The notes beneath the pieces are model-generated. The model had not been told where the DNA came from. It searched no databases and saw only the letters and a program-made list of their open reading frames with translations. This document shows positions 35,959-44,241 of a stretch of DNA of 64,000 nucleotides, in pieces. A program made the translations under genes and the position numbers. Numbering within the stretch: position 1 is the stretch's first letter; each line of letters begins with the position of its first letter. The DNA comes from Flavobacterium potami (lineage in GTDB: Bacteria > Bacteroidota > Bacteroidia > Flavobacteriales > Flavobacteriaceae), in NCBI RefSeq assembly GCF_020026915.1, contig NZ_JAINUY010000001.1, positions 1,116,001 through 1,180,000 on the forward strand. The letters run 5' to 3'.

Positions 35959-36618
35959 ATGAAAATCAACAAAATGGTAAAATGTATTATTTTCGATTGT
36001 GACGGAGTTTTAGTCGATACAGAAAAAATCGGCAACGGAATATTGTTAGCCATGGCGCAAGAACACGGATTCGAAATGGAACTGGAAAATGCTTATCGCC
36101 ATTTTAACGGTCGAAATTTAAAAGATTGTTTTCGCCACATTGAAGAAGCGATCGATCAGAAATTGCCTGAAAATTTTGAAACTGAATATCGTGAAAAGAG
36201 TTTTGAAGCTTTTAAAACGCAAGTAAAACCAATGAAAGGCGTAGTTGATTTTATAGACAAAATTGAAAAACTACAAATTCCGTACTGTGTTGCATCGAGC
36301 GGGCCAGTGGAGAAAATCCGTTTGAATCTTGAAGTTTCTGGTTTGTTAGATAAATTCGAAAACAAAATATTTAGCTCGTATCAAATAGGAAGCTGGAAAC
36401 CGGAACCAGGAATATTTCTGCATGCAGCAAAAGAAATGGGTTTTGAGGTACAAGATTGTATCGTTTTGGAAGATAGCAAAGCAGGAGTAAAATCTGGAAT
36501 CAGCGGCGGATTTAAAGTGTACGGTTTTGCTAATGGTTTTAATAATGAAGATTTGGAAAAAGAAGGAGCAGAGCTTTTTGGTTCTTATGAGGAATTAAGT
36601 GAAAAACTTGGGGTTTGA
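35959..36618 (+). CDS. HAD-superfamily phosphatase / beta-phosphoglucomutase-like
   Basis: This cytoplasmic HAD subfamily IA enzyme of 219 residues has all four motifs: nucleophile and acid Asp in FDCDGVLVDTE, Ser in CVASSGPVEKIR, Lys in GSWKPEPGIF, and the acidic pair in VLEDSKAGVKSG. A small helical cap lies at about residues 20-85. Such proteins dephosphorylate or isomerise sugar phosphates; the substrate is unknown. The ATG at 35974 (MVKCIIF) is an equally good start. The gene is alone on the plus strand and is followed by tandem repeats. Confidence 0.88.
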   Translation: MKINKMVKCIIFDCDGVLVDTEKIGNGILLAMAQEHGFEMELENAYRHFNGRNLKDCFRHIEEAIDQKLPENFETEYREKSFEAFKTQVKPMKGVVDFIDKIEKLQIPYCVASSGPVEKIRLNLEVSGLLDKFENKIFSSYQIGSWKPEPGIFLHAAKEMGFEVQDCIVLEDSKAGVKSGISGGFKVYGFANGFNNEDLEKEGAELFGSYEELSEKLGV

Positions 36619-36693
36619 AGTTTCAAGTTTGAAGTTTGAAGTTTCAGGTTTCAGGTTTCAAGTTTCAGGTTTCAAGTTTCAAGTTTCAGGTTT
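36612..36693. repeat. GTTTCAA/GTTTCAG heptamer tandem array
   Basis: About eleven near-perfect 7-base units (GTTTCAA, GTTTCAG, GTTTGAA) run head to tail from the stop codon of the HAD gene. The unit is far too short for a CRISPR. Confidence 0.85.
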
Positions 36694-36701
36694 TGCTTTA
36701 G

Positions 36702-36773
36702 AGGGCTTCGACTTCGCTCAGCCTGACAATGAAAATCATATTCTTCTGTTAGGCTGAGCGGAGTCGAAGCCCT
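36702..36773. repeat. Inverted repeat with GGCTTCGACTTCGCTCAGCC arms
   Basis: The left arm at 36702-36724 and the right arm at 36751-36773 (AGGCTGAGCGGAGTCGAAGC...) pair over 22 of 23 bases. The 26-base centre is AT-rich. Confidence 0.8.
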
Positions 36774-36816
36774 TTTCGTATTTCAATAATTTTCAAATTG
36801 ACACATTTTCTAATTA

Positions 36817-36857
36817 TAATGTAATTTGTTACATTAAAATTAATTTTCATATATTTG
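36817..36857 (+). promoter_or_regulatory. Promoter with palindromic operator for the membrane regulator
   Basis: TTTG (36825-36828) and TATATTTG (36850-36857), 21 bases apart, form a Bacteroidota promoter. The -33 TTTG is the spacer of a perfect 8-bp inverted repeat, TAATGTAA-TTTG-TTACATTA (36817-36836), so a bound protein would cover the -33 box. The leader is about 155 bases. Confidence 0.6.
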
Positions 36858-37016
36858 AGTTTGTACATTCGTTTTTTTAGTGCATTTTTTATGATGAATT
36901 TGTAATGGTATGCTAAGAAAACGTATTGATTTTCCTGATGAATATCTTTCCCAAAGAGATGTTTTTTAGGATTGTGATTTCCAAAGATCACAGCGCTAAC
37001 CTACAATACAAACCGA

Positions 37017-39947
37017 ATGATGAAATTTAAAATTAGAAGTTTACTTCTATCCTTTTTATGTATTTCTCCAATTATCAGTGCCCAAATTAAAAAGATTGGA
37101 GTTCCTTTTATAACCAATTACAATCCAAAAGCTTATAAAGCTGCATCCGAAAATTGGGATGTTTTGCAGGATTCAAAAGGCATGATGTTTTTTGCTAATC
37201 ATTTTGGAATTATGCAATTTGATGGTGTGCGCTGGGGAATTGTTACTCAACCCGAAAACCGAAGTATGGTGCGCTCTATGGTAATAGACAAAAACGATAA
37301 AATCTATGTTGGTGCCCAAGGCGATTTCGGATTTGTGATTCAGTTGCCAAATGGACAATATCAATATACTTCTCTAGTAAAACTGCTTCCTAAATCGGCT
37401 CGAAATTTTGGAGATGTTTTGCATACCGTTATTCGAAATAACGAAGTCATTTTTTTCTCTTACGAAAGAATTTTTATTTTTAAGAACAATAAAATCAAAG
37501 TAATAGATGCTAAAACTACTTTTGATGATTTCTTCCAAGTCGGAAAAGAAATCTATGTTTCTGACAATGAAAAAGGTTTATTAAAGCTAAAAGACGATGT
37601 ATTAATTCCTGTCGAAAATGGTCAAAAGTTTATAGGAATGCAGGTTAGAAATATTTTTCAAACAAAAAATGGCTTTTTGCTATTCACCCAAAAAAATGGT
37701 CTTTTTACTTTCAATGAAAACCAAATAAAGCCTTTTGTTACGGAAGTTGATCCTTTATTAAAACAAAATCAGATTTCGGCAGGAATTGCACTTTCCGATG
37801 GTTATTTCGGTATTGGAACCCGTCAATCCGGATTGATAGTTATAGATAGTGTTGGACATTTGGTTCAGCATATTAACAAACAAATGGGACTTGAAAATGA
37901 ATATGTAACTAATTTTAAGATTGATAAAGAAAAAAATCTGTGGGTGACGATGAAAGGCGGAATTTCTTTGATTCAGATTTCGTCTCCTTTATCAAAAATT
38001 ATGGACAGTTCTAATTCTGAAACCAAAATTTATTGCAGTCAGATTTATCAGAACAAATTATATATAGGTACAGATAACGGCTTGTTTTGGCTCAATTGGG
38101 ACGCATATAAAAGTGGAAAAAGAGAAAACGTAACTTTTCAGCACATTTCGGGAATGTCTGAAAATGTTTGGAATGTGGGCGTTTTTGGTAATTCGTTACT
38201 GGCTTTTGAAAAAAACGGAATATTCGAAATTAATGGAAATTCCGCGAAAGCGTTAGCCAAAATCGATGGGGCTTGGCAGGGAATTCTAATTCCGAATCAT
38301 CCTGATTTATTGCTTGTTGGTGGTTATACAGGATTATATCTTTTAAAAAAAATAAATGGTTCTTGGGTTTTTCAACATCGAATAAAAGGTTTTGAAGAAA
38401 GCAGCAGAATTATGGAATCGGATAAACAAGGAAACATTTGGATTGCGCACGGTTACAAAGGAATTTATAAATTAAAGTTCAACACAACATTTGATTCGGT
38501 TAGTGATATTCAGTTTTATAATGATAAAAATGGTTTTCCGTCGAGTTTGTTTTTGAATACTTTTAAAGTTGATAATCAAATTTTATTTGGAACAACAAAA
38601 GGCGTTTACAGACAAGATGTATCTTCAAAAAAAATGATTCCAGATCCTGTTTTCAAGAAATATCTCGGATTAGAAAATCATATTCGTTTATTAAAACCAG
38701 ATAATCAAGATAATATTTGGTACGTTTCTGGCGAAAACACAGGGAAAATGAACAAGCAGAAAAACGGAAGTTTTAAAGTTGAAGAACTTCCTTTTCGAAA
38801 ACTTCGCTATTTATATGTTCCTGGTTTCGAGAATATCCAGACCACACAAAGCGGAGATGTTTTCTTTGGAACACAGGAAGGTTTGATTCATTACAGTACG
38901 ATTAAAAACAAGAAATATCAAGCAAAATACAAAGCAGTTATTTCAGAAGTGAAGTGTATTTTTCCTAAAGATAGTTTGCTCTTTTCCAGCCGTTATGATG
39001 TACTTCCGAATAAAACAGGCTCTATAAATGATAAATTTTCTACTGTTTTATCACATTCAAACAATGCACTTCATTTTTCATTTGCCTCTCTTTGTTTTGA
39101 TGATGCCGATGCCACAAAATACGAATATTGGCTGGAAGGTTTTGAACCAACTTGGTCCGATTATAGTCTTCAAACCGAGAAAGAGTACACCAATTTGCCT
39201 GAAAACGAATACGTTTTTCATGTAAGAGCAAAAAATATGTACGATGTGGTGAGCGAAGAGGCCGTGTTTCGATTTGAAGTTTTACCGCCTTGGTATCGCA
39301 CGATTTGGGCTTATCTGCTTTATTTAGTGCTTTTTGGAGTTTTAATTTATATCATTATTAAATACCAAAAAAGAGTTGCAGAACGAGATCGAGAACAGTT
39401 GATTCTCAATCAGGAGAAAGAATTGCTTCGAAATCAAGCGGAATTAAACGAACAGAAATTGGCATTAGAACAAGAAAATATGGCCATTGTACGTGAAAAT
39501 CTTCAAACAACAATTAATTTGAAGAATGCTAAAGTGGCATCAAATACCGTCAATCTTATTCATTTAAATGAAATTTTGCTTTCCATAAAAGAGTTGATCA
39601 GTCAGATTGATAAGAAAAATGATCCAAATGTAAACTTTAGTCTTCTGACGAAAATCAATAAATTAATCGATCACGAATTGCAGGGAGACAAGCATTGGAA
39701 CGAATTTGAAGAAATTTTCAATCAATTGCATGATAATTTTATGCAACGATTAAAATCAACTTATCCAGAATTGACTCCGCGTGATATGCGATTGTGCGCT
39801 TATCTGAGAATGAATTTCAATACGAAAGAAATTGCCCCGCTTTTAGGAATATCTGTTCGAGGTGTCGAAGATACCCGTTATCGTATTCGTAAGAAATTGC
39901 AGTTGCCATCTGATACGAACATAACCGAATTTATTCTTAATTTCTAA
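37017..39947 (+). CDS. Membrane-bound propeller/Y_Y_Y regulator with LuxR HTH
   Basis: This one-component transmembrane transcription regulator has 976 residues. A signal peptide (ending SPIISAQ) and a beta-propeller sensor (about 30-680, blades such as WDVLQDSKGMMFFANHFG and GNIWIAHGYKGIYKL) come first. Then follow a Y_Y_Y domain (about 690-755), a transmembrane helix (TIWAYLLYLVLFGVLIYIII, about 760-782), a Gln/Glu-rich coiled coil (about 790-845), and a LuxR-type HTH with LTPRDMRLCAYLR, NTKEIAPLLGIS and EDTRYRIRKKLQL (about 918-965). No kinase or receiver is present. It ends 218 bases before the GH16 gene on the same strand and is the likely activator of the following cell-wall-degrading genes. 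Confidence 0.9.
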   Translation: MMKFKIRSLLLSFLCISPIISAQIKKIGVPFITNYNPKAYKAASENWDVLQDSKGMMFFANHFGIMQFDGVRWGIVTQPENRSMVRSMVIDKNDKIYVGAQGDFGFVIQLPNGQYQYTSLVKLLPKSARNFGDVLHTVIRNNEVIFFSYERIFIFKNNKIKVIDAKTTFDDFFQVGKEIYVSDNEKGLLKLKDDVLIPVENGQKFIGMQVRNIFQTKNGFLLFTQKNGLFTFNENQIKPFVTEVDPLLKQNQISAGIALSDGYFGIGTRQSGLIVIDSVGHLVQHINKQMGLENEYVTNFKIDKEKNLWVTMKGGISLIQISSPLSKIMDSSNSETKIYCSQIYQNKLYIGTDNGLFWLNWDAYKSGKRENVTFQHISGMSENVWNVGVFGNSLLAFEKNGIFEINGNSAKALAKIDGAWQGILIPNHPDLLLVGGYTGLYLLKKINGSWVFQHRIKGFEESSRIMESDKQGNIWIAHGYKGIYKLKFNTTFDSVSDIQFYNDKNGFPSSLFLNTFKVDNQILFGTTKGVYRQDVSSKKMIPDPVFKKYLGLENHIRLLKPDNQDNIWYVSGENTGKMNKQKNGSFKVEELPFRKLRYLYVPGFENIQTTQSGDVFFGTQEGLIHYSTIKNKKYQAKYKAVISEVKCIFPKDSLLFSSRYDVLPNKTGSINDKFSTVLSHSNNALHFSFASLCFDDADATKYEYWLEGFEPTWSDYSLQTEKEYTNLPENEYVFHVRAKNMYDVVSEEAVFRFEVLPPWYRTIWAYLLYLVLFGVLIYIIIKYQKRVAERDREQLILNQEKELLRNQAELNEQKLALEQENMAIVRENLQTTINLKNAKVASNTVNLIHLNEILLSIKELISQIDKKNDPNVNFSLLTKINKLIDHELQGDKHWNEFEEIFNQLHDNFMQRLKSTYPELTPRDMRLCAYLRMNFNTKEIAPLLGISVRGVEDTRYRIRKKLQLPSDTNITEFILNF

Positions 39948-40020
39948 TTTTAATCATAAAATAAAAACAAAAGTAGTTTTTAAGCTTCCAGAGAGGCATA
40001 GCCTATAAAATTTTGATAGT

Positions 40021-40037
40021 ACCGTAGTCAAACCGTA
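40021..40037 (+). promoter_or_regulatory. Direct repeat ACCGTA, 11-bp period
   Basis: ACCGTA occurs at 40021-40026 and again at 40032-40037. They are one helical turn apart, within the 218-base region before the GH16 gene. This spacing suits a dimer on one DNA face, for example the LuxR domain encoded upstream. It is a pattern only. Confidence 0.3.
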
Positions 40038-40165
40038 CTCCAAAATGTAAGTCTTGCCTGATTTTTTAGTTAATATTGCCTTGTTATTGTCGGAAAATAC
40101 AAGCTGTTTTTGAAAAGCAGCTTGTTTGAAGCAATAATCTTTACTAACTAAAAACCTATTTAAAA

Positions 40166-43100
40166 ATGAAGCAAAATGACTTTTTTTTCGGCCGACCACC
40201 GAAAAGCAATTCTTATTTATTAAAACAATTTTGTGTAGCAGTTTTATTCTTACTGTTGCCATTTCTTAAAACTCAGGCGCAATGTAATACATTGGTTTGG
40301 TCTGATGAGTTTAATGGTACCACAGTAGATTTAACCAAATGGCAAAGCATTTCAGGAAACGGTTGTCCGTCGCTTTGCGGATTCGGAAATGCCGAGGCAC
40401 AACGTTACGATCCGAATCAGGCGACAATTGTAAAAGAGGGAACAAACAGTTACTTGAATATTGAGGCGAAATATGCGCCAAATGCACAGTTTCCGGATCA
40501 ACCTTATGCCTCTTCAAAACTGACTACAGAAGGAAAATATTCTTTAAAATACGGAAGAATTGAAGCTCGTATGAAACTTTCCAACGCACAAGGTGCATGG
40601 CCAGCTTTTTGGATGCTGCCCGTTAACGGAAACTGGCCTTTTACGGGAGAAATCGATATTATGGAGGCCAAACACAGAAACCCGAAATCGGTAGACGGAA
40701 CCATTCATTATGATGGAGGCGGGTATCAGTTTACGGGAAGAAGTTTTAGCTCGCAGATTGACTTATCATCTGGTTTTCATGTTTATGCTGTAGAATGGGG
40801 ACCAAATATCATCAAATGGTTTGTAGATGATGTTTTGTTTCACACTGCAACACCAAACACAACTGTAAACGGCGGATGGCCTTTTAATGACAGCAATTTT
40901 TATATTATTTTGAATCTGGCAGTTGGAAGCTACGGAACACCTTACACAAGAGTTAACGGTAATGGAGTTGAGCCAATTCCTGCCGATTTCCCTGCAAAAC
41001 TACAAGTCGATTATGTTCGTGTTTACGATGGAAGTTTTAAATATGCGGTAACAGGCGATAACAAAGTATACCAAAATGAAACTAGTAAAGCCTATTCTGT
41101 GAATGCAATTGCAGGAGCAACCTACAACTGGACTGTTCCAGCGGGAGCAACAATTGCATCAGGGCAGGGAACAAATTCGATTACCGTAAATTGGGGAACT
41201 TCTGGAGGAGATGTTTCTGTAGCTGCAACAGTTTCAGGCTGTAATGTCAACAACTACAAACTGGCGGTTACGACCGAACCAGCATTGCCAGTTGAAAAAA
41301 TACATGACGATTTTCAGAGTAATCGAAATGTATTGTACCCAGTAAAAACGGGAGTTTTGACAGAAGCTGTTGCGAATCCTTCTGCAACTGGAATAAACAC
41401 TTCTGCTTTGGTTGGAAGATATGTTAGAAATTCAAGCGAATTGTATGATGTTTTAAATATCAGAAATGTAACAATCACCAATGCCAATGATTATGTTTAT
41501 GGAAGAAAAAGACTTTCGTTTGATATTTATACTTCGGCACCAGTTGGAACAAAAATTTCCATGCAATTGGAAAACAGTAATGTTACGACAGCGACTAATT
41601 ATCCATCGGGAAGACATAGTGGTTTTAGAGCAACAACTACAGTCCAGAACAAATGGGAAACAATCGAATTTGAATTTGAAAAAATAATAGACCCTAATAC
41701 CAGCGCATTGACGATCAACAATGTGGTACTTCTTTTTGAATCGAATTCGAATTCAGGAGCGACTTATTATTTTGATAATCTGCTGACAAAAGCAGCGCCA
41801 GAAAAACCAATTATCGCCACAGATGTTCTTCAGAATTATGATGGTGTCAATAAAATTATAAAAGGAACTACAACTGGAACTTATTCTGTTGTGGCAAATC
41901 CTGGAACAAATTCGGTTAACGCTTCTGCGAATGTGGCGCGATATGTTAGAAACTCATCTGAACAATACGATGTACTTTTCTTCAACACGCAAAGCACGAT
42001 TGAAGATGCTGGTTTATTGAAAAATCAGACGAATAAAATCATGATTGATGTGTATACTTCTGCGCCAATTGGAACAGTGGTAAGCATGAATTTAGAAAAC
42101 AGTGCAACATCGCTTCCAGCCAATTATCCTACCGGAAGAAATAGTAATTATGTAGCGATTACAACCAAACAAAATCAATGGGAAACGCTGACTTTTTATT
42201 ACAATTCAAGTCCAGATCCAGGAACTTCTAACTTGGCAGTAAATCAAATGGTTTTATTGTTTAATTCAGGTTCTTACACAGCTGACACGTATTATTTTGA
42301 TAATATCAGAATTGGTTCTACGAAACTTCCAGATGCTTTTACGCCTGGTGTAATTTATGAAGATTATCAAACCATTCACAATATTACGTTTAGAGATGCG
42401 ATTGGAACTTACACGCCAAACACAGCAAATCCAAATGCAAGCGGAATCAATACTTCTTCAAACGTGGGAAGATATGTTCGTAAATCAACAGAGCTGTACG
42501 ATAATTTTGCATTCAATACCACATTAACCAACATTGGAGATTTCAAAGGAGGAGTTAAAAAGTTCGCAATGGATGTTTATACTTCTGCGCCAGTCGGCTC
42601 CGTTATTTCTTGGCAGGCAGAAAGCAGTGCTTCGGTTCCGTCCAATTATCCTGTTGGAAGACATAGTATTTATCAAGGAGTTGTAAAACAATCAAATGCT
42701 TGGCATACCGTTACTTTTACATATGTAAGTTCGCCAGATGCTTCAACTTTAGACAGCGAAGTAAACCGTTTTGTTTTCTTGTTTGAACCTGGAACAAATT
42801 CTGGAAATACCTATTATTTTGATAATCTGAGAGCTTTAAATTTAGTTTCTACAGAAACAGGAACTTTACCAGCCCCTTGGATAAGTACAGATTTAGGTGC
42901 GGTAACGCCTGCGGGAGAAGCTGCACATGCTAACGGAACATTTACAATTAAAGGTTCTGGAAATGATATTTGGGAATCGAGTGATCAGTTTCAATATGTT
43001 TATCAACCGATTACTGGCGACGCTGAAATTATTGCTAGAGTAACCTCTTTAACCAATACGAATACCTACGCAAAAGCAGGAGTAATGTTCCGCGAAACGC

Positions 43101-44116
43101 TTACACCAACTTCAAAACATGCAATGACTACGATAACAGCTGCTGCGGGTGTCGAATTTTTGTCTAGAGATGCAGTTGCTGTACCAACTATTCAACAGGG
43201 AGCGGCAGGAACTTTTCCAAAATGGCTTCGCACGGTACGATCAGGAAATACATTTACGTCTTACACATCAGACAATGGAACAACGTGGACTCAAATCGGA
43301 ACGGCACGAACAATAGCTATGGCAAGTACTATCTATGTGGGAATGGCCGTAACCTCTCATAACAATGGAACTTTAGCAACTGGAGTTTTCAGCGATGTAA
43401 CCGTTAGAAATATCACTCCAAATCCGAATGTGAATTTAGCTTTGGCCAAAACTGCAACAGCTTCTACAGAAGAAAATCCTACGCTTTCTGCCAATAAAGC
43501 GACAGATGGAGACAGCACAACAACAAGATGGGCAAGTTCTTTTGCGAATGCATCAGAATGGATTTATGTTGATTTAGGAAGTAATTATAGCATTAACAGA
43601 GTCGTTTTAAAGTGGGAAGCAGCTTATGCAACGCAATATAAAGTACAGCTTTCGACTGATAATGTTTTCACAGAAAACGAAACGATAAGCAATCAAACTG
43701 CTGGAGACGGAGGAACAGATGATTTAACAGTAAGCGGAACAGGAAGATACCTTCGAATTTTATGCAATGCAAAAGCTTTACCTCCTTACGGATATTCATT
43801 GTATGAAATCGAAGCTTACGGTTCGGCAGCTTCTTTAAGCGCTAGAATGGCTTCAAATGTTGAAGAAGAACCTCAAGAAGAAGTAATTTTTGCAGTCTAT
43901 CCAAATCCGACTACGAATTATGTTCAGGTTTCATCTCCTGAAAACTTAGATAATAAAGTCATTACAATTTATGACAATACCGGAACTTTGGTTTTACAAA
44001 ATAGACCTCAAGGAAATGAAAGCGTAATTGACGTTAGTAGACTTCGAAGAGGAATCTATATTCTGAACTTTAAATCAGATCAAAAAAGCTGGACTAAAAA
44101 GCTGATCAAGAAATAA
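40166..44116 (+). CDS. GH16 endo-beta-glucanase, multimodular, T9SS-secreted
   Basis: This secreted endoglucanase is probably active on beta-1,3-glucan (laminarinase type). It has 1316 residues. After a signal peptide ending near residue 39 is a GH16 domain (about 42-290) with WSDEFNG and the catalytic GEIDIME motif (Glu162, Asp164, Glu167). A PKD-like domain follows (about 295-370), then three copies of an unassigned module of about 170 residues (377-546, 552-723, 729-895). Next come a DUF1349-like beta-sandwich (about 905-1080), an F5/8-type/CBM32 domain (about 1090-1225) and a T9SS sorting tail (YPNPTTNY to LIKK). The modules would anchor it on glycan surfaces. It is the first enzyme gene after the membrane regulator. 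Confidence 0.93.
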   Translation: MKQNDFFFGRPPKSNSYLLKQFCVAVLFLLLPFLKTQAQCNTLVWSDEFNGTTVDLTKWQSISGNGCPSLCGFGNAEAQRYDPNQATIVKEGTNSYLNIEAKYAPNAQFPDQPYASSKLTTEGKYSLKYGRIEARMKLSNAQGAWPAFWMLPVNGNWPFTGEIDIMEAKHRNPKSVDGTIHYDGGGYQFTGRSFSSQIDLSSGFHVYAVEWGPNIIKWFVDDVLFHTATPNTTVNGGWPFNDSNFYIILNLAVGSYGTPYTRVNGNGVEPIPADFPAKLQVDYVRVYDGSFKYAVTGDNKVYQNETSKAYSVNAIAGATYNWTVPAGATIASGQGTNSITVNWGTSGGDVSVAATVSGCNVNNYKLAVTTEPALPVEKIHDDFQSNRNVLYPVKTGVLTEAVANPSATGINTSALVGRYVRNSSELYDVLNIRNVTITNANDYVYGRKRLSFDIYTSAPVGTKISMQLENSNVTTATNYPSGRHSGFRATTTVQNKWETIEFEFEKIIDPNTSALTINNVVLLFESNSNSGATYYFDNLLTKAAPEKPIIATDVLQNYDGVNKIIKGTTTGTYSVVANPGTNSVNASANVARYVRNSSEQYDVLFFNTQSTIEDAGLLKNQTNKIMIDVYTSAPIGTVVSMNLENSATSLPANYPTGRNSNYVAITTKQNQWETLTFYYNSSPDPGTSNLAVNQMVLLFNSGSYTADTYYFDNIRIGSTKLPDAFTPGVIYEDYQTIHNITFRDAIGTYTPNTANPNASGINTSSNVGRYVRKSTELYDNFAFNTTLTNIGDFKGGVKKFAMDVYTSAPVGSVISWQAESSASVPSNYPVGRHSIYQGVVKQSNAWHTVTFTYVSSPDASTLDSEVNRFVFLFEPGTNSGNTYYFDNLRALNLVSTETGTLPAPWISTDLGAVTPAGEAAHANGTFTIKGSGNDIWESSDQFQYVYQPITGDAEIIARVTSLTNTNTYAKAGVMFRETLTPTSKHAMTTITAAAGVEFLSRDAVAVPTIQQGAAGTFPKWLRTVRSGNTFTSYTSDNGTTWTQIGTARTIAMASTIYVGMAVTSHNNGTLATGVFSDVTVRNITPNPNVNLALAKTATASTEENPTLSANKATDGDSTTTRWASSFANASEWIYVDLGSNYSINRVVLKWEAAYATQYKVQLSTDNVFTENETISNQTAGDGGTDDLTVSGTGRYLRILCNAKALPPYGYSLYEIEAYGSAASLSARMASNVEEEPQEEVIFAVYPNPTTNYVQVSSPENLDNKVITIYDNTGTLVLQNRPQGNESVIDVSRLRRGIYILNFKSDQKSWTKKLIKK

Positions 44117-44241
44117 TTTTTAAATCTGTTGGGTGCAATTCAAGGAGGGCATACCGGTTGCACCTGGCGGATTTATTTAGTCATTGAATTGAAAATGACT
44201 TTGGTTTAAATCTATTTACGTAACCCCAAAATTATTTAGAT
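44117..44241. other. Leader region before GH64 with a hairpin
   Basis: GGTGCAA (about 44135) and TTGCACC (about 44157) can pair around a 15-base loop. No T-run follows, so this is not a standard terminator. CGTAACCC lies at 44219-44226 and recurs before the protease gene. Confidence 0.35.

Noticed and set aside
36612..36693. Possible CRISPR array
   Set aside because: The unit is 7 bases with no spacers and there are no cas genes.
36749..36991. Minus-strand 80-codon reading frame before the membrane regulator
   Set aside because: It starts and ends in an AT-rich promoter/repeat region and overlaps the promoter palindrome; no recognisable domain.
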